Shown here one piece after another: positions 8,778 to 19,181 of a stretch of 25,656 nt of DNA. Position 1 is the stretch's first letter. Every line of letters begins with the position of its first letter. The notes beneath the pieces are model-generated. The model made no database searches. It was not told where the DNA came from and saw only the letters and a program-made list of their open reading frames with translations. The stretch covers positions 73,286 to 98,941 of the forward strand of contig NW_003132367.1 in assembly GCF_000003605.2 (NCBI RefSeq). The letters run 5' to 3'. The stretch comes from Saccoglossus kowalevskii (Eukaryota; Hemichordata; Enteropneusta; Harrimaniidae). The position numbers were made by a program, and so were the translations under genes.

Positions 8778-9596
8778 GTGCGACCATTCTACTTGAGTGT
8801 GTTCTTGTAAATATCTGCTTATACATATCTACAAAAAAGATTCATTTATTCTGTTAATGCTTTGGCATTCAGGTGCGGCTAATTTTCGTATTATGTGACT
8901 CATTGCCGATGTTCGTATATCTATGCGAGTGAAATATACTGCGTCTTTTAAAAATGGCCAATACTAAGAAATTTCTGACAATTGCTTCAATTATTTGGAA
9001 TGGAGTCTTGATATTTTTCAGAAATGGATGATGAATCTGTTTATTCACGAATTTATAATTCAAAAAACTGCCATGATATGATTGGTCACATGATGAACTT
9101 GTCTCTTTCTCTTTCTATCACTAATGTAACTGCAGTAAAACATGAAGTGTTTTCTCTACCTTAACTTATCTTATGAAAAGTGTGCAGTTCATAAAATAAC
9201 ATTAGCAGATATCCAGGGTTAGTGGGGAACCAGATATGTATTTGCATATTACAGAATATGACATGGCGGGAGTGTGTACAAATCTTTTGCTATCCATTGC
9301 AGTTGCTGGGTTGGTGTGACTTGTTAGCTTATGTATATATCTGGTAGCATCGCTTATGTGTGGGCTTTGAATATGAACACAACGTTCAGCACTAAAATGA
9401 GGTTTGATTGGCAAACCTTATTGACTGGGCTGAACATCACTTACATAAAACGTAAATTGCAATTGACCACACTGTGATGACGCATTGGTTGTGGAATAGT
9501 GAAAAAGGGACACTGCGTACACAATATGCAAATAACCTTTAATGAAGTTACGATGTAGACATATCTCATGAATATTATTTGAAAGTGCAATTATTA

Positions 9597-9602
9597 ATAA
9601 AA
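9597..9602 (+). terminator. Candidate TMEM230 polyadenylation signal (proximal)
   Basis: This is the first AATAAA downstream of the TMEM230 stop, 820 bp after it. The downstream GT content is only moderate. Confidence 0.3.
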
Positions 9603-9765
9603 AACATTTATTATGAAACACCAGAATCGTGTATATTCGGTCTTGACCCCCACTCCCCCCACTCACCAAATTTAACAACTGTTTCAGGTCTTTACACTGT
9701 AGTCTGGTTGAGCGTAGCAAGCCTAAATATATCCATGCATCAAGTGAGCTCTAACAGGAAGTAAA

Positions 9766-9771
9766 AATAAA
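9766..9771 (+). terminator. Candidate TMEM230 polyadenylation signal (distal)
   Basis: AATAAA is followed within about 15-50 bp by T/G-rich sequence (TTTTGTTCTG, GTTGTCC), which resembles a cleavage-stimulating element. Confidence 0.4.
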
Positions 9772-11099
9772 TATTTATAGTTTTGTTCTGAATCAATATT
9801 GAGCATGTTGTCCATCTTTGAATGAAACAACAAAAGAGAACAATATGAGACTGAACAACCGATGATGTAACAACGTTTTTATTTTACTCATCATACATGT
9901 AGTTTATTCAATAATCTGCAAATATTCTTTTTGATTAAATCCCAGATAATTTCTGGTCTTATGATTCAAAATATTTTGACTTCTATGTATGACTTTTTTT
10001 ACTTATGGTTAACAAAAATTGTAAAGTACAAAGTCTTAAATTAAAAGTGCAATAGTTTAAAAAATTATATTTGTTTTAAAAGTTTATTACTGCCATGAAT
10101 GTATCATATGTTTATAAGTCTGTATCAGTCTGCCATTTCAAAACCACTTGTTTTCCCTAAAATTCCATTCTCATATGTAAGACTTTCTTGTTCTGGTTTT
10201 ATGTGAAATAAAAATACAAATACATCATTCCTTGCAAAAAGAGAAATTTCCAACATACAAGTTCCTTACAATAATTTGAATGTACAAGGGCTTTATACAA
10301 ATTTAAATGGTGGTGTGAAACCTTTAAGCTGTAGTATAGATTACATTCTTCAATAATGCATGTGTTCAGGGGTACATTGTTTATAATTACCATGAAGGTA
10401 TTTTTTAATTATCCGTATTGTTTATCGATTGAATGGTGAAATGATACTAGTTTATTGAGTCAGGGTGAATGGTTATTTAGTGATGTACTTTAAATGTAAT
10501 ATTAATTTATATTAAATTTCTTTTTACACTTGGATAAATGTTTATGTTGTTTTATTTGTGCATCGCAGGAAGTGTTTTCAGTGATCGTTATTTTGATTAT
10601 TTTGACAAAAGAACTGTACTTTTTCAACCACTAATATATTCCCTCTTTGCCAACCAAGGTTTGTTTATTTGGCAATGGAGCAGTATATTCGGATGATGCC
10701 ATATTTCAGGTAAATTTGTTGGAAATTATGTTGTTTAGACGCTGTGAATCTCTGCCCTTCAGACCTCTGTCATGTGACTAGCCATGAAGATCTCTATGGT
10801 GCTACACAATTTTGGGGTAACACCACCTTGCATGAGAGAAAAAAAAAGACCATCATGCCACTGAAAATTCAGTACTCTGATATGAAAATACAATTTTTTT
10901 AACATGAGCTGAAGCAAGGAACAGAAACCAGGACTGACAGTTTTTAATCATCTTCATTAGACTTGGATGCTGTCTTTTCATGTTTTGTGTTTTTTCAAGG
11001 AAAACAATATTTGCATACTCTGCACTTTATTTAGCCATATTTGACTCCTGTGTCAATGGGAGTCCTTGTGGTTGTGTTACTGTGTGTGTCTGTTCCACT

Positions 11100-11440
11100 G
11101 ATATCTCAAGAACCAATTATCAGATTTTTATGAAACGTTGTTCATAGATGCTCTCGGATAATGCTCAGACCTGATTAGTTTTTTTGTTGAAAACACCTAA
11201 TTTGCATATATATTATCAAATTTTAATTATTTTCGCTTGTTCCTCATGTACCATTGAACAGATTTTGATGCAACTTGGTACATAGATGCTCTGGGATAAT
11301 GCACAGACCTGATTAGTTTTTTGTTGAAATCGTATGCATATTAATTATCTAACTTGCTTATTATTTAGCAAATTTTAAGCATTTTCACTTGTTTCTCAAT
11401 TACCATTCAACAGATTTTAATTAAACATGGTACACAAATA
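11100..11440 (+). repeat. Diverged tandem repeat, period about 138-152 bp
   Basis: CATAGATGCTC-GGATAATGC-CAGACCTGATTAG occurs at about 11143 and again 138 bp later, with flanking CAGATTTT-ATG-AAC-TGGT and TTTTCGCTTGTT-type modules. A third decayed copy (CAACAGATTTTAATTAAAC to GGTACACAAAT) follows about 150 bp further on. Non-coding. Confidence 0.7.
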
Positions 11441-11729
11441 TGATCAAAATAAGACATGTTTCAATGATTTTTCATGCAATAAACATAATTTTTGCTTTAT
11501 GTGTATTGAAGATGTGCTTCTAATATTAAGAGTACCGGGTAAATACAGTATTCCATATTTGTACTCAAATACCTTCAGCACACAGGAGTTCTTTCTAAGC
11601 TTTCTTTCATTATTCATTTATTTTTTATGAATAGCTTGGTCACTGATGTGCCTGTTCAGTTTGTATTGAAAGCTTTCGGTTATTTTGTGACGCATCAAAA
11701 TAGTCCTATTATTGGTACTGTAAAATCTG

Positions 11730-11880
11730 TATTAGAAGCTGCGGCTTCTATTAAAATGGTACAATGCAACAGAAGGGATGCGGCTTCTGTTAGAACATCT
11801 ACACATAATGAATATTTGCTTCTCAGTTATAAAAAAAGAATGGGTGCGACTTCTATTAGGGATGCGGCTTCTAATACAGA
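11730..11880. repeat. Short hairpin-forming GCGGCTTCT repeats
   Basis: GCGGCTTCT or GCGACTTCT occurs four times (about 11741, 11780, 11846 and 11864). The first two are preceded by AGAAG, forming near-perfect inverted repeats (AGAAGCTGCGGCTTCT at 11734-11749). The inverted symmetry gives open frames on both strands that I do not consider genes. Confidence 0.5.
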
Positions 11881-13046
11881 TTTTACGGTACTTGTTTTTA
11901 TGTAAAGGCCAGTTACTGGGTGGCTCACACTTTGATATTTTTTTGGGAAAGGACCAATATGTTTTTTTAGTACAGATCTGTGTCACTCTGTGTGAACATG
12001 TGGCTTTATTGTTCCTGCTTTTGAATATGTGGATGTGATTCTGATCTATGGTCATTATAGACTCATGTTGTTTCTCACAAGATGCAAATTATATCAGGAC
12101 TTTCAGTACGATATGTTCAATTTGAGTTTATTAAGTAATTTTGGAATTGATTTTAGGCATAATGATAATGGAGGAGCCACTGTCATTCTGACCTAGGGTT
12201 AATTAGAATGACCTGGATTTCAAAGGAGAGACTTATGTTTTGAAATCTGATAGGCCTTTTGCAATGGACAGTGTGGATGGCATTGAACTGCATTTTATAA
12301 TATTAAAAATTAAAAATAATATTAAAAATTCAATGAAAAACAGTTTATTTGATATTCTTTGCTATCAAGATGTGAACAGAGTTTACATAATTTTACATGT
12401 AAAGTATTCAGTCATAATTATTGGAAATATTTAAATGTGTATTGTGAATATTTTCATAAAAAGTAAAACTTCAAACAAAATTTCAAGAAAATAAAATGAA
12501 ATAAAACATCTGTATATATAGGAATCTCGTAATAAAACTATAAAAAAAACAAATGGTTATTAACATACTGCCGTCAGAGGGCGTGATACTTGTCGATATT
12601 GTATTATGGTACGTGGCATGATAATTCTCTACTATCAATGCGAGGTTTTCATTGGTCAGTGTTCATAAATTTGGCATTTATTTTTCATTTTCCTACTATT
12701 TTTACTTGTACATACGTACATACTGTATTTTAAAATGAAATCATTTTACTCCATTGTGTTTGTATCATTGCAAAACCTCATTTCCAAAAAAAATGTATCA
12801 CTAGATATTTCTTATAGTGAATTTTTTTTTCACTATTCTTGCTGGAACTGTGAAAATAACATCCAGTGAAAATACTTTTTTTTACATTCAACTCATCAAA
12901 AATCAGTGAAAATAAAATTCATTACATAAAATGTCTTTCCAGCTAAAATAACAATTAATTTAAAGTACATGCAAGGTTAAGTAAGTGATAAATACTATGT
13001 AATACAATACTAGTAATAGTTCTAAAGTGTCAAACACGAGGAAACG

Positions 13047-13172
13047 CTAAACATCCTCCAGCGACAGATTTGGTGACATGACTGCCGATACGTTGATAGA
13101 TCGATGACTTGGTATCACACGTCCAGTATCCGTGATTTCACTTCCGGACGAACTACCGGAACTGAATTGCGA
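13047..13172 (-). CDS. DUOXA: DUOXA coding exon 8 and stop
   Basis: The acceptor GTCTTTTACAG precedes TCGCAATTCAG. The frame stays open in phase with exon 7 for 41 residues, SSGSSSGSE-rich then PSHRSINVSAVMSPNLSLEDV, ending in TAG at 13049-13047. The strong acceptor and the in-phase open frame are the evidence; this tail is not conserved enough for a family match. Confidence 0.75.
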   Translation of the reverse strand, partial: SQFSSGSSSGSEITDTGRVIPSHRSINVSAVMSPNLSLEDV

Positions 13173-16100
13173 CTGTAAAAGACAGAGTAAAACTACGATT
13201 ATAATATGAGGGGTGATAAGTTAAACATAGTAAATATATATCCGTTTTAAAAAATAAGTAAAATATAAGTTAAGATTTGTATCAAAGGCAAAATACACGT
13301 ACAGTTTGTAATTAAATTTAATTTTACTTCATGTCTTAATTTTGACCATTTACTAGTATTCATTTACATGTGTAGTCGTCGTGCAAAATCAAGTTTTTTT
13401 TTTCTTTACCAGCGTCAATTTATTTCATAAACCCCCCCTAGCCAATCCAAAGTTCCCCTTCACTATCTCTGTTGATCAAAAATTGAAAGGTTTCACTCAC
13501 ACTAGAAGCATCTTGGATTTCATCTTGACGATTTAATGTTTGTATTACAATCACTCTATCGTTATCATAATCGGGCAAATTCTCATCGCTGTTTTGTCCT
13601 CTTCGTCTTTGTTGCTGGACCGGGATGTCGTGATCTTGGAAGAATTTACTCGTCTTCACTGGCCACGTTCGGTTACAAATATACAAGACTACACCGTAAA
13701 GCATGCAGAGAATACCTGTATACACATACATATAAATATACAGACAATAATTTCACTGCTGGTGTTTTGTTAGTGCTATGCATACACACGTGTTCTGGGG
13801 CTTGTCTTATGCACAATACTGATTTTGAATTATTCCCAAACTATCGCCTTGAGACAACAGCTCATATTTTCCACCTTACTTGCATCGCACCAATCACGCC
13901 GATGAGCCGATGAGTAAACGAACTTTGCCTGGCAAAAATTTATTAATTTATTTATTTATTTAATCTAAGTATCTTCATTTCAACATTGTCACGACTTCGC
14001 TTATTGATATAAGTTTGATCTGAACTTGATCATGTTAGAAAACTTCAAGTTGAAAAGATACAATTCTATTTCCACGTCAGAAAGCCTGCATATGATAGAT
14101 TATCTAATACGTAAAACACCATATTGATATTAAAGATAATCTTTCTCAGATCCAGAGTTTAACTTCTTCCTGGGGCTAAACACCGAAACTGAATCGACCG
14201 ATACCTGGTGTATGTGCATCTAGAAGACAACATGCACTAGCCGAGTTTTACTCACTAACGGATGTGACTTTGGAAGAACTTTGGTTGAAGTCACCAGGTT
14301 CCCGTTTTGAATCGGGCCTGTTTGGCCACGGGATAGCGCTTTTAAATTTTCATGATGACAGAAGGTCACACAGTTCTGTCATGTAGCAAAATGTTACGAT
14401 AAACATGATAAGTAACACAAACACTTGCAATGCGTGTCATCCAACACAGTGGTATTTTATTAGAAAGTTGTCTTAGTATGATTTCATTTTATTTTATTAT
14501 GGTGACGTACCTGTTGATAACGTCATCCAATAGCACCAGCCATAGCGGAAATGTAGAACATCGTCTGCGAATGGTATACTCAGTATTGGACCCCATCGTA
14601 AGATAGTGAAGAGAATATTGCCCCAAATCAACCAAAATCCGGTCAGTACCATGCAGTACGCAGCGTAGCGTATCATCATAAATAGCAAAATATTTGCAAT
14701 GACCCAAGTGGGGAATGCCGACCTACACCAACAAACAAAAACAAAGTTAAAACAACGTCAGTCATCTGGTGGCGCTATAGCAGTTTCTGGGGAGAAACGA
14801 CACTGCATGTCGTATGTTGCTGGATATAATAGTATATTATTGTGAAAATAAGATAAGACGTGGAAATTTATTTCTTAAAGATATGTTTCATTTAAGAGTC
14901 GATAACAAGTTAATTTAATTTTTAAATACTCAAAACTTTTAAAATTTACTAACGTCTTACCATAGGAGAATATGCGTATAGAGCCCCGACATTCGATAAG
15001 AGCGTCCCCAGCGGATGTTTTCTCCATCTAACGTGAAATATTCTGCGATCCATAAAATAGGATATGGAAGTCCCCTGTATTGTGACTCCCTGAATTCCTG
15101 GTTGATTTGTCCAGCTGTTAAAACGAAACAAATACAATGTGAGTGGACCAAATTGACTCAGGCTACTCGGGATCACGTGACAAATCGAGGCCGAATGAAA
15201 TCGCACCACGCACGGCTACTAACCGTGCATCACGAAACACGTAACCGGGAAAAGGTTTCACTTACGGCACCTGAACATGTCATATCATTGTAAAGTTGTC
15301 TACAATACGGTCACAATGCAGTTATGTTGAATCTTTTGGAATTCAAGTTTAGATTTGTTAGTTCTCCGATTTATGTGGTTGGTATTTTGCATAACTACCG
15401 CTTGATTTGGAATCATATGGCAGCATTGTCTCAATCGTACATAACTTTGAATATGTTTGAACATGTTTCTCGATGAAAGAAACCTGGTATGACTTGTCGT
15501 AAAAAACACATGACTTTAATAAGAGTTGATAACGCAGTCGGAAATTGTAATGCACATGCGCTTCGAATTATATGTACGTATAGAAAAATTTTATTTTGAT
15601 ACCAGCTGAAAAATACTCTAAGTTATCAACTTTCATTGCTCAAGTCAATTTTACGTAACAACATTTACCGAATGGTCCGTAAAAATTCCTTCCTTGTCCC
15701 CAAAATGGCGCCCATGAATACCGCTCGTTGTAGTTGATTCGTTCGCCAAGCTGGTGTTCTGGGGTGCCTATAGTTATAAATGAAATAAAGACAAATGCTT
15801 AATCTACACTGAAATAACAGGTCACACCAAATCAAATTTTTAATTTTTAACGACTTCACAGGTTCACTTAACTCGATGATTATATTATTTAGTTAACTTA
15901 CACGAAGCATACAATTAAATCGTTAACCCTTGAATATTTGTGTGACTTTACCTTTCAATGTTATATTTACACTGCGAAGCCCAATTTTGACTCCAATCTC
16001 TGCCACGATATCTTCGCTCATAGCCGCTTTGTATTCAACCTTTGTTGTGATATTCGCCACTTCCCACTCTTGTCCAAAATTTACAACTGAGGGAGAAACG

Positions 16101-17720
16101 AAATTATGAAAACCTTTACCAAAACATGGAACACTGATTCTAAATCACCAGATACCAAAATTATTTTCTTTTAGTTGTTGCCATACAATCGAGTTTGACA
16201 ACAAGTACGAGCTAATATTAAATCGTTATAGTCACGCCCCCAATTATATAAACAATTATATGACGTAAGGTAGCTTTCTCTGGCGCTTTGATATGATATT
16301 CCGTCAATGAGGTGCAATATTTTTGAGAGATTTGATACATTCAAAATTAAAACGACTACACAGACAAACAAAATTATATTTCGAACGTCATAGCTTACAC
16401 ACATCGACGCCATAGAAGTTCTCTGCCACTGGAGGGCGCGACACATATCAACAGTGTTTCATAACACTTACGTAATATAGTAGCACCAATATAAATGGTC
16501 AATAACGTCCTCAACGCACCATACACCCTCTAAAGTTAAAGACAAAAATCGATTTATTAATTTGTGGTACACCAGATTCTCAATTTACAGTCGTCATTAT
16601 GTATGGTAAGAAGAATGTATTGGTTATCTATCTGCAAATATGATTGTTATTACTCTTGTCACTAACCAACCCAAAATAAATGATATAAAACGATAAAATC
16701 TCCTTCGGAGAAGTGACTTATGTGACATTACTTCTTAGACTTTTGTATATCGTACTTAGATATGTTAGTGAATAGTGAATGGTGCCACTAGGCGAGCATC
16801 GGTGACGTAGACGCATCCATGGCAACGACCAGAAGCACGCTGTTTGAAGTGAAAGTTATGATCTATTTGCGTGATTGGAGTCATTTATTTTATTAACACT
16901 TGTGTGTAGTTATTCGGCAACCCGTAAAATGTTTCATGGTAGTTTGCTGACGTCAACATTTCCTGCTACAACTGGTCAACCGTAGCGGTGTGGTTACCAG
17001 GATCGTAATAGATATTTTTAATACTGATAGTACGATCATGATGTAGACATAATGAATGTGGCACGCTTCTTCTGCGCTCTCCCACTCCGCTCTTGTCGTG
17101 TTAATTCATTCTTAGTGACTATCACTATGCAGATCAAGTCCGACACTCACAACTCGAGCCACAATGAAATGAAACGCGCGATGAACGAATTCAGTAGTGG
17201 AAATGCATTGAACAACGTTATTTGATACGATCTTGTCCCGACATGGCAGTCATTGTCATACCCGACCCACTTTTACGTATAATTTACATGTAAATCGCGA
17301 ATGCTATAATTATGTGTGTATGAATTTCGGTGGAAGGAGAGGGTAACACGTCAATTATTTGAACAACGTACTCTGTGTCCGTACCCTAAATGAAATATCA
17401 CCACATGCAGTGAAAGGTAACGCGTCATGTTTTAGACGCGGTGTCAATCGGTAGTTTCCAAATACTAGAAAATTTGGATTGATTCTTGAACACAAAGGAA
17501 GATACAAAAACAGTACAATTCAAAAAGATTCTTTTTTTACGAGATGTAATATTCCTACCTTTGTACCTCGTATGCCAGGCAGGACCACCAAGTAAGCGAA
17601 TACAATCACACACGTGCAGGTTATCAGTCCAACTTCTAGCTTGTCCACTGTGACCGGCGTGTGGTTTTCAACGTAAAGAGTCGGTCCATCACCCTGGCGG
17701 AATGCGTTGAATTTATCCAT
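13047..17720 (-). CDS. DUOXA: Dual oxidase maturation factor, complete eight-exon coding region
   Basis: Joining 17720-17559, 16529-16472, 16086-15952, 15767-15669, 15114-14961, 14722-14511, 13715-13501 and 13172-13047 on the minus strand gives 386 residues; all splice phases agree (0,1,1,1,2,1,0). DUOXA is an ER-to-surface partner needed for folding, transport and hydrogen peroxide output of DUOX. Visible landmarks: lumenal N-terminus with an NHT sequon at 19; membrane helix at about 33-51 ending in the family motif VLPGIRG; second helix about 58-75 followed by VNFGQEWEV; sequons NIT at 85 and 114, the latter in the conserved VNITLKGTP; the signature INYNERYSW at 129-137; then LPYPILWIAEYFT, SGLYTHILLW and further helices across 196-290. 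The cytosolic tail is acidic and serine-rich. Vertebrate DUOXA1 is about 343 residues; the extra length is in the tail. No break or missing exon is seen. Confidence 0.93.
13501..13715 (-). CDS. DUOXA: DUOXA coding exon 7
   Basis: The acceptor TGTATACAG precedes GTATTCTCTG. The exon completes the last membrane helix (ILCMLYGVVLYI) and encodes a basic then acidic cytosolic tail. The donor is CTTCTAGT followed by GTGAGTG at 13500. Without splicing, translation would continue 20 residues to a TAG at 13438. Confidence 0.85.
14511..14722 (-). CDS. DUOXA: DUOXA coding exon 6
   Basis: The acceptor GTTGGTGTAG precedes GTCGGCATTCC and the donor is AACAG followed by GTACGTC. The exon encodes residues 204-273 with two hydrophobic helices, then LHFRYGWCYWMTLSTG, equivalent to the conserved HGPAFWITLTTG segment. 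Confidence 0.93.
14961..15114 (-). CDS. DUOXA: DUOXA coding exon 5
   Basis: The acceptor TTTTAACAG precedes CTGGACAAATC and the donor is CTATG followed by GTAAGACG. The exon encodes residues 153-202 with GLPYPILWIAEYFT and RMSGLYTHILL, matching the conserved GLPDPVLYLAEKF and AGHYTSAMLW positions of vertebrate proteins. Confidence 0.93.
15669..15767 (-). CDS. DUOXA: DUOXA coding exon 4
   Basis: The acceptor AACTATAG precedes GCACCCCAGAAC and the donor is TTCG followed by GTAAATG. The exon encodes residues 120-151 carrying the INYNERYSW signature that follows the G-T-P motif in DUOXA proteins. Confidence 0.93.
15952..16086 (-). CDS. DUOXA: DUOXA coding exon 3
   Basis: The acceptor CTCCCTCAG precedes TTGTAAATTTT and the donor is AAAG followed by GTAAAGTC. 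The exon encodes residues 75-118 with two N-glycosylation sequons (NIT at 85 and 114) of the large extracellular loop typical of the family. Confidence 0.92.
16426..16439 (+). promoter_or_regulatory. CTCF-like motif in a DUOXA intron
   Basis: CCACTGGAGGGCGC fits the core bilaterian CTCF consensus with one mismatch. A weaker relative, CCGTCAGAGGGCGT, lies past the DUOXA 3' end at 12571-12584. A single motif match is weak evidence of binding. Confidence 0.25.
16472..16529 (-). CDS. DUOXA: DUOXA coding exon 2
   Basis: The acceptor CTTTAG precedes AGGGTGTATGG and the donor is TTAC followed by GTAAGTG. The exon encodes residues 55-73, RVYGALRTLLTIYIGATIL, the start of the second membrane helix. 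It is only 58 bp but is required for frame and family similarity. Confidence 0.9.
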
Positions 17721-17736
17721 CGACAAATTGTATGTA
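17559..17736 (-). CDS. DUOXA: DUOXA coding exon 1 (5' UTR 17721-17736)
   Basis: On the minus strand a long T tract plus CAG at 17737 is a strong acceptor, leaving 16 untranslated bases before the ATG at 17720-17718. The exon encodes 54 residues with the NHT sequon, the first membrane helix and LPGIRGTK, and ends AAG before GTAGGAAT. The acceptor implies a non-coding upstream exon. Confidence 0.9.
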
Positions 17737-18001
17737 CTGAAAAAAAAATAGTATTCAGCAATCACTAAGCGGTTTAAATTAAATATTATACTTATTCGTA
17801 TTAGTAATGTGTGTGACGATGTATGTATGAAAATGAGAAGTGGTCGACGATTTATTTTTTCCGGAATTTCAAAATATTATGCACTTCGTAAAATGAAAAA
17901 AAACACGTTTATGCAGTTTGAAGGAAAACTAATTAAAAACTTAAATTTGGGGTACATAATTAAAATAGTTAATGAAAGAGAAACGCATACATATTACTTA
18001 C

Positions 18002-18060
18002 CGGTGAGCTGTCGGGTGAAGGTGTCGGTATGGGGGAGTTACGAGTACAAAATAAAGTAA
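18002..18060 (-). other. Candidate non-coding first exon of DUOXA
   Basis: On the minus strand GACAGCTCACCG is followed by GTAAGTAATATG, a near-ideal splice donor with the intron starting at 18001. It lies 265 bp upstream of the acceptor of DUOXA coding exon 1, which needs such a partner. The upstream limit and promoter are not visible, and the right boundary given is nominal. Confidence 0.35.
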
Positions 18061-19059
18061 TACGCAAGTTAAGAGCAGGTGAAAACTTTTCCATGATGTA
18101 ATCTATACAATTAATCAAGAATGCACAACTTTAGATCGATCGAGCCAATTAGCAAATGGAACCTAGGTCACGTGAGGGTGCATTTTTTCCTTGTTCACAG
18201 CGTGGGGTTAGTTTTCACAGTAACAGTAAATGAGGTCATATTGGTGGCGTAACGTGCACAGTATTTTGTTCCATTTTGTTCTTAGAACTGCTGCAGTAAA
18301 AAAGTATCAGGGACTGGCCCGATATCTAACCTAAAGCTACCCGCAACAGATGTTTGTTCTCCTGTAAACAATAATAGTAATCATTCACCTTCTTGTGGCG
18401 CGAGTTACGTAGGTGACTGTAATCTCACTTTGATTCTCCTAAAACTCACAAATTAAATCACTTAGTTTGTTTTTCGATTCTCTATATTATAATTTTTGTC
18501 AAATTTCTTACAAATCGTGTGGCAATAAGTCAATAATTTGTTGTGAATTTTACATTTATATTGGTTACGATTATTTCGTATTTTTAACAAACTAACATCC
18601 AATTTACGATCAATGTCGACAAATAATGCTTCGGGTATTTATAACGGGTTTCCTTTGGGCCACAAGCACGGGCAGACGAATTCATGCTATTTATATACTC
18701 GTAATTGGAACCCACCCCACTCTCTCTGTCTGTCTCTCCTGAATGTCCTGTTGGCAAATATGGTTCAGTCGATTTCTTATCATAATATGTTTGATACCAG
18801 TAACAAGTGTATTAGGCGCGTCTGGGTAAAGAGTGTTGATGTTGTAAAAGTCATAGGAATAATATATATATATATATATGAATAAAAATGAATATTATAA
18901 GGAGGAAATCGTGAGTTTAAACGAACCCTCCATTGTGCGCATCTACAGTAAATTCTAGTTTGGTTCGTCACGTACTAGATCTGGAAAAATACGACAGAAA
19001 TGTAATTCGTCCTCGACTATGTTTGCTAAACAGAATATACACAGTCTCATAGTCATGGA

Positions 19060-19181
19060 TTAAAGGGAGGTGGTCGTCGCGCAGCGCGTGTTCGAATTTT
19101 ATGTAAAAAAACAATGTATTTTACTTGCGTGCGTCGCCATATTGAACACGAGGACGCGGCGCGGTGAACACCGCCCTTTAA
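19060..19181. mobile_element. Hairpin MITE with TTAA flanks (piggyBac-like)
   Basis: The left end reads TTAA then AGGGAGGTGGTCGTCGCG; the right end in reverse complement reads TTAA then AGGGCGGTGTTCACCGCG. Imperfect pairing extends about 38-40 bp to GTGTTCGAA and GTGTTCAA, leaving a short AT-rich centre. The 122-bp size including both TTAA tetranucleotides, the GC-rich arms against an AT-rich background, and the TTAA duplications suggest a piggyBac-type non-autonomous element. Confidence 0.65.

Larger units (their letters stand above)
8778..9771 (+). other. Probable TMEM230 3' UTR
   Basis: There is no gene after the TAA. The first canonical AATAAA on this strand is at 9597, followed by another at 9766 with T/G-rich sequence downstream, so the mRNA probably ends at one of these. 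Open frames on either strand here are under about 100 codons and have no recognisable similarity. Confidence 0.45.
9772..13046. other. Intergenic region between TMEM230 and DUOXA
   Basis: The two genes converge here. The stretch is AT-rich with two recognisable repeats (11100-11440 and 11730-11880), described separately. TTTATT at 12677-12682 is a possible DUOXA polyadenylation signal on the minus strand, and AATAAA motifs occur near 12490-12535 on the plus strand. No protein-like frame was recognised. Confidence 0.5.
13173..17558 (-). other. DUOXA introns
   Basis: The seven introns are 13173-13500, 13716-14510, 14723-14960, 15115-15668, 15768-15951, 16087-16471 and 16530-17558. They contain a TTTA microsatellite (about 13938-13965) and a CTCF-like motif at 16426-16439 but no recognised genes. 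Open frames inside them, including 13536-13913 on the plus strand (125 codons), are antisense shadows or chance. Confidence 0.8.

Noticed and set aside
11732-12055. 107-codon minus-strand open frame with repeated NRSRI-type residues
   Set aside because: The repetition comes from the GCGGCTTCT hairpin repeats; the overlapping plus-strand frames are open for the same reason.
13536-13913. 125-codon plus-strand open frame
   Set aside because: It is antisense to DUOXA exon 7 and its intron; the family match and splice sites support the minus strand.
14280-14345. tRNA-like segment containing GGTTCCCGTTTTGAATCGGG
   Set aside because: No cloverleaf with anticodon arm or A-box could be drawn; it sits inside a DUOXA intron and is probably chance.
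17809-18060. 83-codon plus-strand open frame upstream of DUOXA
   Set aside because: No recognisable family, low-complexity basic composition, and it overlaps a minus-strand candidate leader exon.
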